A stretch of DNA of 64,000 bases from Algoriphagus sp. PAP.12 (lineage in GTDB: Bacteria; Bacteroidota; Bacteroidia; Cytophagales; Cyclobacteriaceae): positions 1 to 64,000 of the forward strand of contig NZ_JAPPSQ010000015.1 in assembly GCF_026652115.1 (NCBI RefSeq), read 5' to 3'. The translations under genes were made by a program, and so were the position numbers. Shown in pieces: positions 41,938 to 49,804 of this stretch. Position 1 is the first letter of the stretch, and each line of letters starts with the position of its first letter. The notes beneath the pieces were generated by a model that was not told the DNA's origin, did no database searches, and worked only from the letters and a program-made list of their open reading frames with translations.

Positions 41938-42708
41938 TTAAGACCTTGCGGTTCTTTTTCTCTTTGGTGCTGGTTCTTCGACGATTTCGTCTTCAACTCC
42001 TGCAAGGATTCTTCCACAGTGCTCACAAACGATCAATTTTTTCTTTTCACGAATGTCTGCTTGTCTTTGTGGTGGAACAGTGTTGAAACATCCGCCACAA
42101 GCCCCTCTTTTGACCATAACAACTGCCAAACCGTTTTTGGCATTCGCTCTGATTTTGGTGTAAGATTTCAATAACCTTTCTTCCACCTTTTTCACAGCCT
42201 TCTCACGATCTGCATTTAATTTAGCCTCTTCGTTTTCGCTTTCAGAGATGATGGTAGATAGCTCGTCCTTTTTCAAATCAAGGTCTTTCTGTCTATCCTT
42301 CATTACTTCTGTTAACTCATCCAAATCGTGCTTTTTGGTGTCAATTCTAACGCCAGCTTCTCCAATTTTCTTCTTGGCAACTTGAATCTCAAGATCTTGA
42401 AGTTCCAACTCTTTAGTGATCGCATCGTACTCACGGTTGTTTCGTACATTCATCTGCTGTTCCTGATATTTCTTAATCAGTTTTTCAGATTCTTTAATGC
42501 TATCCTTCAAAGCTTTGATCTCATCTTCGAAAGATTGGATCTCGTTGTTGAATTTTTCAAGTCTAGTTTCGTAGCCAGCGATTTCATCTTCTAGATCCTG
42601 AACTTCCTCAGGAAGTGCTCCACGGACTTTAATTATGGAATCTAATCTTGAATCTATAAGCTGAAGGTTATGAATTGCCTCGAGTTTTTGTGCTACTGTA
42701 CTTTCCAT
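41938..42708 (-). CDS. Coiled-coil C4 zinc-ribbon protein (CdsZ-type)
   Basis: A 256-residue protein with a long antiparallel coiled coil (about 10-185) and a C-terminal zinc ribbon with C204/C207 (ACGGCF) and C228/C231 (CEHCGRIL). The NNREYDAITKEL segment in the hairpin tip is a family mark (DUF164/zf-RING_7 group, CdsZ in Chlamydia). These proteins likely bind nucleic acid or act in an unknown scaffold role. It lies 3 bp after the Nif3-family gene, a pairing conserved in many bacteria. The tail is Lys/Arg-rich. Confidence 0.85.
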   Translation of the reverse strand: MESTVAQKLEAIHNLQLIDSRLDSIIKVRGALPEEVQDLEDEIAGYETRLEKFNNEIQSFEDEIKALKDSIKESEKLIKKYQEQQMNVRNNREYDAITKELELQDLEIQVAKKKIGEAGVRIDTKKHDLDELTEVMKDRQKDLDLKKDELSTIISESENEEAKLNADREKAVKKVEERLLKSYTKIRANAKNGLAVVMVKRGACGGCFNTVPPQRQADIREKKKLIVCEHCGRILAGVEDEIVEEPAPKRKRTARS

Positions 42709-42711
42709 GTA

Positions 42712-43812
42712 CTATCGGTAGGATGTGGGATTTGTAACTACTTTTGTCAAATAGAGTGCAATATTAGGAAAATTTTGTGACAATAGTTCGCCAAGTAATT
42801 CTTTTGTGAAAATTTCGCTCTCATAATGTCCGATATCACAAAGAATTAATTGGCTGTCGGCATCAAAAAACTCGTGGTATTTCACGTCAGAGGTAATAAA
42901 TACATCAGCTCGGGCTCTTTTTGCATCATTCAAAAGAAAAATTCCTGCACCTCCACAAACAGCGACTTTTTTAATCTTTTTACCTAAAAAAGACGTGTGT
43001 TTGAATGTTTTCAAGTTCATTTTTGCTTGAAGGTGATCCATGAATTGGTCTTCAGTCATTTCTTCAGAAAGACTTCCTACCATTCCAGCTCCGACTTCTT
43101 GGTTTAGGTTCTCAAGATTTTGAAGATAGTATGCTACTTCCTCATAAGGATGGGCTGTTTTCATGGCATTGATCACTTTGCTGCTGAGATAGGATGGAAG
43201 AATGACTTCTGCTCTAATTTCAGCTACATATTCAGGAGTTCCTTTCTTGCCAATATGAGGGTTGGCTTTCTCGGAAGGAGTGAAAGTCCCCATTCCTTTG
43301 ATTTGAAATGAGCAATCCTTGTATTCACCAATTTGACCTGCTCCGGCAGCATATACAGCATCCAATACCTCTTGTTTGTTTTCTTCAGGCACAAAAAACA
43401 CTAGCTTTTGAAGCAATTGTTTTTTGGGTTGGAGGATCTGGGTATTGGTTAGGTCCAATCGATCGGAAATTCTCTTATTTACTCCATGAGTTACATGGTC
43501 CAAATTCGTGTGGATTGCGTAGATTGCGATATCATTTTTAAGGGCTTTGATGACAGTTCTTTCGACGTAATTTTTTCCAGTAAAGCTTTTTAAACCCTTG
43601 AAAACGATGGGGTGATGTGCTACAATCAGGTTAGCTCCCAGTTTAATGGCTTCCTCTACAATAGCTTCTGTACAATCTAAGCTGCAAAGGACCCCAGTAA
43701 TCTCGGCTTCTCGGTTGCCCGTGATCAAAGTTGCATTGTCGTAGGATTCCTGATAGGCAGGAGGAGCCTGCTGTTCTAAAAATGAAATTACTTCCCGAAT
43801 CTTATATCCCAT
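42712..43812 (-). CDS. Nif3-like dinuclear metal protein (YbgI/YqfO family) with PII-like insert
   Basis: A 366-residue Nif3-family protein. The dinuclear metal ligands appear in VAHHPIVFKG (about 64-73), IHTNLDHV (about 96-103) and in ITSDVKYHEFFDA / DIGHYESE near the end. The middle (about 130-240), with VFFVPEENKQEVLDAVYAAGAGQIGEYKDCSF and AHPYEEVAYYL, is the extra CutA/PII-like domain that makes YqfO-type proteins longer than YbgI. Biochemical function is not settled (GTP cyclohydrolase-like or hydrolase activity has been proposed). ATG 43812 is chosen because the family starts here. Operon with the zinc-ribbon gene. Confidence 0.9.
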   Translation of the reverse strand: MGYKIREVISFLEQQAPPAYQESYDNATLITGNREAEITGVLCSLDCTEAIVEEAIKLGANLIVAHHPIVFKGLKSFTGKNYVERTVIKALKNDIAIYAIHTNLDHVTHGVNKRISDRLDLTNTQILQPKKQLLQKLVFFVPEENKQEVLDAVYAAGAGQIGEYKDCSFQIKGMGTFTPSEKANPHIGKKGTPEYVAEIRAEVILPSYLSSKVINAMKTAHPYEEVAYYLQNLENLNQEVGAGMVGSLSEEMTEDQFMDHLQAKMNLKTFKHTSFLGKKIKKVAVCGGAGIFLLNDAKRARADVFITSDVKYHEFFDADSQLILCDIGHYESEIFTKELLGELLSQNFPNIALYLTKVVTNPTSYR

Positions 43813-43832
43813 AAATTTTTGGTTTATTTGGT

Positions 43833-43840
43833 CAAAAATA
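43833..43840 (-). promoter_or_regulatory. -7 box for the nif3-cdsZ operon
   Basis: Minus-strand TATTTTTG matches TAnnTTTG exactly and lies 21 bp before the Nif3 ATG, within the 41-bp gap shared with the divergent lpxK. Confidence 0.4.
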
Positions 43841-43853
43841 CAAAATCTAAGGA

Positions 43854-44897
43854 ATGCATCCTTTGGCATTTTTACTTTATCCATTTGCTCTTTTATTCGG
43901 AGGGATCACTCGCCTCAGGAATTTCCTTTATGATCAGGGTATTCTAAAATCTCATCAATCCCAAACTCCCAGCATCCTAGTGGGGAACCTGAGAGTCGGA
44001 GGGACAGGGAAGACTCCCATGGTGGAATTTTTGATTCGAGCATTTAAGGATGAAAAAAAATTAGCGACTCTTTCTAGAGGATACGGCCGGAAAACCAAAG
44101 GCTTTTTGCAAGCTATACCTGATTCGAGTCCTGGCTACATAGGAGATGAACCTTTCCAGATTTATCAAAAATTCGGAAATGAAATCAACGTATTTGTAGG
44201 AGAGGACAGAGTTCAGGCAGAAAATATAATTCATCAATTTCCCGATCGGCCAGAATTATTGATTTTGGATGATGCCTTTCAGCATCGTTCTTTCAAAGCC
44301 CATTTCTCTATTTTGCTGAGCACTTGGGATGATCCGTTTTTCAAAGATTACCTAATGCCAATGGGACGCTTGAGAGAAAGCCGAAAAGGGGCAAAAAGAG
44401 CAGACGTTGTGGTGATTTCTAAAAGCCCTGAAAGAATTGAAACTGATCAAAAGAATGAAATTATCCGTGAGGTAGGCAAGTATGCTGGCTCTGAAAAACC
44501 AGTTTTGTTTTCTTCCATCGGTTATGGAGGTCCAGTTCCCATTTCAGAACAAGATCTGTTTTCCAAAAAAGTGATTTTATTTAGCGGAATAGCTCAGACT
44601 GAAATTTTAGAAAGGTATTGTAGAGAAAATTTTGAAGTATTAAACTTTCATAAATTTCCGGATCACCACGACTATACTGAAGAGGATTTAGCCAAATTGA
44701 AAAGAGAATCGGAAAGCTATCCAAAAGATGAAGTCGTTTTTCTGACCACAGAAAAAGATGGAGTCAAAGTAAAAAACTTGCTTCCAAATGGTTTTTTGGG
44801 AGAAATTCCGATTTTTGTCCTGCCAATTCAGGTGGTCTTTTCTCCTGAGGATGAGCAAAAACTAATTGATCTAATCCAACAAAAAGTCTTTACCTAA
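43854..44897 (+). CDS. lpxK: Tetraacyldisaccharide 4'-kinase
   Basis: A 347-residue LpxK, which phosphorylates the 4' position of tetraacyldisaccharide 1-phosphate to lipid IVA in lipid A synthesis at the inner membrane. An N-terminal membrane-associated helix (MHPLAFLLYPFALLFGGITR) precedes the Walker A motif GGTGKTP (49-55), then LSRGYGRKTKG, GDEPFQIYQKF, LILDDAFQHRSFK (catalytic Asp region) and LTTEKDGVK. It shows that this organism makes lipid A. GGA lies directly before the ATG. lpx neighbours are absent, as is usual. Confidence 0.95.
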   Translation: MHPLAFLLYPFALLFGGITRLRNFLYDQGILKSHQSQTPSILVGNLRVGGTGKTPMVEFLIRAFKDEKKLATLSRGYGRKTKGFLQAIPDSSPGYIGDEPFQIYQKFGNEINVFVGEDRVQAENIIHQFPDRPELLILDDAFQHRSFKAHFSILLSTWDDPFFKDYLMPMGRLRESRKGAKRADVVVISKSPERIETDQKNEIIREVGKYAGSEKPVLFSSIGYGGPVPISEQDLFSKKVILFSGIAQTEILERYCRENFEVLNFHKFPDHHDYTEEDLAKLKRESESYPKDEVVFLTTEKDGVKVKNLLPNGFLGEIPIFVLPIQVVFSPEDEQKLIDLIQQKVFT

Positions 44898-44907
44898 GAC
44901 AAATCCT

Positions 44908-46851
44908 GTGAATAAAGCTCTATTTGGAATATGTTTCCTGGTCTTGATGGGAATTGCTGAATTCGCTGTGGCTCAGCGTACCACGACCAATACCCGTGGG
45001 GGAAATGGGCCCAAAACCGTAAGGGAAGTCGATCCGGAAGAAGGTGAAGAAGGAGAGCAAAATCTTAGAAAATCTTTGTTGGATGATAGTACCAAAATGG
45101 TCTTTGGACCTAAAACCGCCCTCTATTATTTCGAAAAAGATATCAAGAGAAATAGTCTCGTTTTATATCCTCAGGATACTTCCTTGACTAATTTTCATAA
45201 TTATGATCCAGTAGCTAAAAGTGGTTGGAAATATCAGGATTTGGGAAATATTGGTAGTGCTGCTACACCAGTTTTTTATCAAGTTCCAAAAATAATCGGG
45301 ACTACTTCAGGCTTTAGTGCTTACGATATTTATTTCAGAGACCCTTCTGACAATAAGTATTTTGATACCAAATCTCCATTCACAGAAATGTCTGCTTTTT
45401 TTGGAGGGGGAAACCGAAATATGTTGGACATCAAGTTTGCCAGAAATATCAATTCCAGATGGAATGTAGGCTTCGATTTCCACACTATAAAGTCGAGAAA
45501 AACATTGAATCCGACAGCCAGGGATGATAACATGGTTAATCAGACGAGCTATTCTCTCCATTCTAATTATCGATCTGAAAATGGGAGATATTGGATTTTG
45601 GGAACATTCTCCAGAATGCGCCATGTTGTAAATGAGATCGGTGGGATCATTCCTCCTGAGGAAGACAGTACTTCGGTTTACTTTACCTATGAAGATGCCA
45701 AGGTTTGGCTTCGCTACACACAAGCGCGGGATTTAAGGCAAGACTATCACATATACCATGAGTATAAGGTGCGAGATGGGCTGCAGATTTATCATATTTT
45801 TGATAAAAGAAAGCAGGAAGTTGTTGTGGATGCAGATTTGACGACTAGCGACTCATCCTATTACCCTTCGACTCGGCTTCATCACCAAGACACCACAAGA
45901 AATTTCAACAATTTCTCTGAATGGCGAAATGAGTTTGGTTTCAAAGGAACCTTTGGAGGGTTTTATTACAATGCATTTACTCGCTTGAGAAACGGAAGAA
46001 TGAGGAGTACATTTTTTGAGTCCAACAATGCCTTCAATGAGGTTTATCTAGGTGGTGAACTGATCGGAAAACTTTCTGAAAAATGGAGTTTGAGCGCTGA
46101 TGGAGAATATTTGATTCCTGGAGCATTTCGAATTCATGGAAAATTCCAATCTCCTTGGCTCGATGGAGAATATACCAAAGCCGTCTATAAACCCACTTCC
46201 ATGCAGCAGCTATATGCTGGGAATCAATACGAATGGTCCAATAACTTTGGCAATATTGGAGTCGATCAGATCAAAGCAACTTTGAAATTAGATCTGAATA
46301 GAATTCATCTTAGGCCATCTCTTACCATTAATCGAGTAAATAATTACGTTTATTTTGATGAGAATAGGATGCCAGCTCAAGCCAGTGGAGAAGCATATAT
46401 GTTAATGCCTGGGTTGAAAGCATCCATACCTGTAGGAAGGAAGTTCCAATGGGATACTGAAGTGGTTTTGACCAATATTTCAGGAGAGGCTTCGGATGTA
46501 TTTCGTATTCCAAGAGTCTATGGAAATACACGATTCTATTTTGATAGCCCAGCTTTCAATGACAATGTTTTTATCCAAATGGGAGTGGATGTTCGGTATA
46601 AATCGAGCTATTACGCCAATGCCTATTATGCAGGGACTCAACAGTTCTATTTACAAGACAGATTTGATGTTTATGCTTATCCTGTAGCTGATTTCTTCTT
46701 GGATTTCCGAATCAATAGAACTCGGGTATTGTTGAAGTACAATCACTTGAATGCAGGGTTTATGGAGCAGGAAGGTTACTTCGTGACTCCTGATTATACG
46801 GGTATCAAATCATTTCTGGATTTAGGAATTACCTGGTATTTATTTGATTGA
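44908..46851 (+). CDS. Putative porin (Porin_10 family)
   Basis: A 647-residue outer-membrane beta-barrel. It starts at GTG 44908 with a signal peptide (GICFLVLMGIAEFAVAQ), a low-complexity acidic/Gly-rich segment (about 24-50), then the family region FGPKTALYYFEKDIKRN, LGNIGSAATPVFY and ISRWNVGFDFHTI-like strands alternating with aromatic residues, ending in the barrel-closing LDLGITWYLFD. Bacteroidota members are annotated putative porin; transport substrate is unknown. It follows lpxK by 10 bp, so they may be cotranscribed, and overlaps the start region of miaE. Confidence 0.85.
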   Translation: MNKALFGICFLVLMGIAEFAVAQRTTTNTRGGNGPKTVREVDPEEGEEGEQNLRKSLLDDSTKMVFGPKTALYYFEKDIKRNSLVLYPQDTSLTNFHNYDPVAKSGWKYQDLGNIGSAATPVFYQVPKIIGTTSGFSAYDIYFRDPSDNKYFDTKSPFTEMSAFFGGGNRNMLDIKFARNINSRWNVGFDFHTIKSRKTLNPTARDDNMVNQTSYSLHSNYRSENGRYWILGTFSRMRHVVNEIGGIIPPEEDSTSVYFTYEDAKVWLRYTQARDLRQDYHIYHEYKVRDGLQIYHIFDKRKQEVVVDADLTTSDSSYYPSTRLHHQDTTRNFNNFSEWRNEFGFKGTFGGFYYNAFTRLRNGRMRSTFFESNNAFNEVYLGGELIGKLSEKWSLSADGEYLIPGAFRIHGKFQSPWLDGEYTKAVYKPTSMQQLYAGNQYEWSNNFGNIGVDQIKATLKLDLNRIHLRPSLTINRVNNYVYFDENRMPAQASGEAYMLMPGLKASIPVGRKFQWDTEVVLTNISGEASDVFRIPRVYGNTRFYFDSPAFNDNVFIQMGVDVRYKSSYYANAYYAGTQQFYLQDRFDVYAYPVADFFLDFRINRTRVLLKYNHLNAGFMEQEGYFVTPDYTGIKSFLDLGITWYLFD

Positions 46852-46853
46852 TT

Positions 46854-47465
46854 ATGAGTTGGGAAGAGAGTACGAGACAGAAAATGCTTCATCTGAAATT
46901 ACCGACTGATCCTAGATGGGTTGGGATTGCAGAAATGCAAATAGAAGACATTTTGACTGATCATGCTTATTGTGAGCAGAAGGCCGCTTCTTCTTGTATT
47001 TCTTTGATTGTTCGATTCAATGATTTAGACGAGTTGGTGGATACCTTGACTCCAATTGTAGCTGAGGAATGGGGGCATTTTGAGCGGGTGATGGATCAAA
47101 TCCGAAAGCGTGATATGAAATTCGGAATGGCAAGAAAAGATGAGTATGTGACCCAACTTAACGCTTTTGTGAGAAAAGGCGGGAGTCGTATGTCACAGCT
47201 TACTGAGCATTTGCTTTTGAATGCACTAATCGAAGCGAGAAGTTGTGAGCGTTTTAAGCTTTTGTCTCAGAATATTCAGGATGATGAGCTTCAAAAATTT
47301 TACTATGAGCTGATGATTTCAGAAGCTGGTCATTATGTGACTTTCATTGAAATGGCTAGAAAATATCAAGATCCAGAAATCGTCAATAAGCGTTGGCAAG
47401 AATGGTTGGATTTTGAGGCGGAGGTACTAAAGAAAATGGAAATCCGAGGAGATCGGATGCATTAA
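46854..47465 (+). CDS. miaE: tRNA-(ms2io6A)-hydroxylase
   Basis: A 203-residue ferritin-like diiron enzyme that hydroxylates the isopentenyl side chain of ms2i6A37 in tRNA with O2. The metal-binding helix motifs are AYCEQKAASS, EEWGHFERV (E-x-x-H), EARSCERF and EAGHY. O2 use agrees with an aerobic organism. ATG 46854 is chosen; the alternative TTG 46848 would overlap the porin stop. It lies 2 bp after the porin stop codon. Confidence 0.93.
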   Translation: MSWEESTRQKMLHLKLPTDPRWVGIAEMQIEDILTDHAYCEQKAASSCISLIVRFNDLDELVDTLTPIVAEEWGHFERVMDQIRKRDMKFGMARKDEYVTQLNAFVRKGGSRMSQLTEHLLLNALIEARSCERFKLLSQNIQDDELQKFYYELMISEAGHYVTFIEMARKYQDPEIVNKRWQEWLDFEAEVLKKMEIRGDRMH

Positions 47466-47599
47466 AGTTTTTTTTGAACTTAAACTTCTGGTGGTATTTG
47501 AAATTTTTATTAATCCTATAGCCATATCCTTCGTATTTGTTTATTATTAAGGTTGAGAGAAAGGAATTTTTAAAAAACCTGTTCTAATACGGACATTCC

Positions 47600-48844
47600 A
47601 TGAATTTGATCGAAAATGTAAGAGAGGCTTTAAAGTCTGTTCAAGTAAATATTCTGAGAACCATTTTGACTGGAGCTATCATTGCTGTGGGGATTTCCTC
47701 TTTGGTAGGGATGCTGACTGCTATTGATGGGATCAAAAGTCAGATTGCAGAAAGTTTTTCAGGGCTCGGTGCCAATTCATTTGATATCCGAAATAAAGGA
47801 TTTAGTGGTGGTAGGGCAATCCAAGATGGTAAGGAAGAGAAAACCTATCCAAAACTAACATTCCGTGAAGTTCAGGATTTTAAGCAGGCTTATACTGCGC
47901 TGGGTATTTCTACAGTTTATGCCAGTGTCACAGGGGCAGCCGAGATCAAAAGAGGTTCTGAAACTACCAACCCGAATACAAGAATCAGAGGCGGTGATGA
48001 AAATTATATGAACATTAAAGCCATGAAACTGGCAAGTGGAAGGAATTTTTCCAACCTCGAAGTTCGATATGGAAATAATGTCTGCATTATAGGAAAAGAG
48101 ATCAAGGAGACGCTTTTCGAAGCCAATGAAGATCCTATCAATCAGAAAATTAGTTTCCTTGGTAGACCTTACACTATTGTTGGGGTATTGGAAGAGCAAG
48201 GTGGAGTGGGGCAGGATCAAGGTGCCGATAGACAGATTTTAATTCCAATCGAAAACGCTGCAAGATTAGATAAAAGAGGTGTGTTTAATTATAGTGTTAC
48301 TGCAATTGCTTCCGGTCCAGAAAGGATAGATTATGAAATGGGCCAAGCGATCGGTATGATGCGTAAAATCCGTCAGGATAGAGTTGCCCAAGAAGATTCT
48401 TTTGATTTGACTAAAAGCAGATCTGTAGCTGAAAGCTTGGAAGAAGTAGCCGGATATTTGAGAATTGGTGGGTTTGGAATCGGTTTTATCACCCTTTTGG
48501 GAGCGTCGATTGGCTTGATGAATATCATGCTCGTATCCGTTACAGAGAGAACCCGTGAGATAGGTATCAGAAAAGCCTTGGGAGCAACCCCACTTAGAAT
48601 TCGTCAGCAGTTTTTGATCGAGGCAATTATGATCTGTGTCTTGGGAGGAATATTCGGAGTGATCCTCGGGATGGCTATCGGGAATATCATTGCCAATGCG
48701 ATTGGGCCTGGTGGTTTCTTGGTACCTTGGCTATGGATGTTCGTTGCCTTTATGATTTGTGTGGTGGTAGGACTTCTTTCAGGTGTAGTTCCTGCCTACA
48801 AAGCTAGCAAAATGGATCCAATTGAATCCTTGAGATATGAATAA
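47600..48844 (+). CDS. MacB/FtsX-type ABC transporter permease
   Basis: A 414-residue permease with the MacB layout: an N-terminal membrane segment (about 20-40, TILTGAIIAVGISSLVGML), a large periplasmic MacB_PCD domain (about 42-280) with GANSFDIRNKG and NVCIIGKEIKETLF, and a C-terminal FtsX domain with three membrane segments (about 287-310, 338-362, 372-396) containing RTREIGIRKALGATPLRIRQQFLIEA and SGVVPAYKASKMDPIESLR. It would power export or envelope remodelling together with an ATPase, but no ATPase gene is adjacent. Confidence 0.88.
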   Translation: MNLIENVREALKSVQVNILRTILTGAIIAVGISSLVGMLTAIDGIKSQIAESFSGLGANSFDIRNKGFSGGRAIQDGKEEKTYPKLTFREVQDFKQAYTALGISTVYASVTGAAEIKRGSETTNPNTRIRGGDENYMNIKAMKLASGRNFSNLEVRYGNNVCIIGKEIKETLFEANEDPINQKISFLGRPYTIVGVLEEQGGVGQDQGADRQILIPIENAARLDKRGVFNYSVTAIASGPERIDYEMGQAIGMMRKIRQDRVAQEDSFDLTKSRSVAESLEEVAGYLRIGGFGIGFITLLGASIGLMNIMLVSVTERTREIGIRKALGATPLRIRQQFLIEAIMICVLGGIFGVILGMAIGNIIANAIGPGGFLVPWLWMFVAFMICVVVGLLSGVVPAYKASKMDPIESLRYE

Positions 48845-48855
48845 GAGATTTTAAA

Positions 48856-49692
48856 TTAATAGATGGGTATTGCGGGAGTGATACCCATTTTTTTTGCCTC
48901 TTCCATAAATTCCTCCAGTTCATTTACCAAAATAAAATCGATCCCTTGATCCCATAGAGATTCCAATTCCTCAGAGGTTTTGGCGTAAAAGTAATTGATG
49001 ATAATTCCTTTTTCTTTGAGCATCTGAATTGCCTTTTGAGGAATTTTCCCTTCTGAAGGAATCCGAAATTGAAGTCCATTTGCTCCCAAAGAAACAGTCG
49101 ATTCTGCATAGGAAATTGGTTCGTTTCTGTATGAACTTTCGACATTGGAGATAAGAATTTTTGGGTTAAAATCTCTGGCAGCTTCGATCGCGTCTTCTTC
49201 AGCAGTCAAAAGAACCTGGTGTTCTCTATTTTGCTTCAAAATCTCTTTGGCTACAGCAATTCCCAATTCAGCTCCACCTTTCAAATGACAATTGATCCAA
49301 ATATTTTTGGGCATCAATTGAAGAGTTTCTTCTAATGTTGGGACTTTGGTTCCTGTAAATTTTGTATCAAACCAAGCTCCTGCATCCAATGCTCGGATTT
49401 GAGCAAACTTCAGTTCTTCCACTTTTCCGCTTCCATCGGTGGTTCTGTCAACGGTACCGTCATGCATGATGACCAAGGCACTGTCTTTGGTAAATTGGAC
49501 ATCAAATTCGATCATTTGGACACCTTTATCTATGGAATATTCGAAGGCGGGAATCGTATTTTCAGGTCGATTATCCATTGCACCTCGATGTGCACATAGG
49601 CCTTTTTCAGGCATTTGAATTCTTTCTTGCGAAAAGCCGGAAAAGAAGATACCGATTATAAAAAACGAGGACAATAGGAATAACTTTTTCAT
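48856..49692 (-). CDS. Glycerophosphodiester phosphodiesterase
   Basis: A 278-residue secreted GDPD: signal peptide (LFLLSSFFIIGIFFSGFSQ) then AHRGAMDNRPENTIPAF with catalytic H35/R36 and E44, the metal-ligand region EFDVQFTKDSALVIMHDGTVDRTT, and a TIM-barrel body ending in INYFYAKTSEELESLWDQGIDFILVNE. It hydrolyses glycerophosphodiesters to glycerol 3-phosphate and alcohol, probably in the periplasm. It converges on the MacB-like permease gene, and a plus-strand terminator lies inside its 3' end. Confidence 0.92.
   Translation of the reverse strand: MKKLFLLSSFFIIGIFFSGFSQERIQMPEKGLCAHRGAMDNRPENTIPAFEYSIDKGVQMIEFDVQFTKDSALVIMHDGTVDRTTDGSGKVEELKFAQIRALDAGAWFDTKFTGTKVPTLEETLQLMPKNIWINCHLKGGAELGIAVAKEILKQNREHQVLLTAEEDAIEAARDFNPKILISNVESSYRNEPISYAESTVSLGANGLQFRIPSEGKIPQKAIQMLKEKGIIINYFYAKTSEELESLWDQGIDFILVNELEEFMEEAKKMGITPAIPIY
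48863..48895 (+). terminator. Terminator of the MacB-like permease gene, inside the 3' end of the convergent gene
   Basis: An 8-bp stem ATGGGTAT (48863-48870) with ATACCCAT (48881-48888), a 10-nt loop and a run of eight T (48888-48895) on the plus strand, 18 bp after the permease stop. It lies inside the last codons of the minus-strand GDPD gene. Confidence 0.7.
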
Positions 49693-49804
49693 AAAAATCT
49701 ATCAAATTCAGACTAAACTTAAGTTTATAAAATGACATTTGAGAAAGATGTAGATGAAGATTTCTTAATCCATCTTTTTGAAAATAGAAAATCCAATTTT
49801 TGAA

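Noticed and set aside
41790..42026. Minus-strand open frame overlapping the zinc-ribbon gene and the terminator
   Set aside because: It crosses a strong terminator hairpin and the C-terminus of a recognisable gene in another frame.
45307..45723. A 138-residue minus-strand open frame inside the porin gene
   Set aside because: Antisense shadow of a beta-barrel gene with no motif support.
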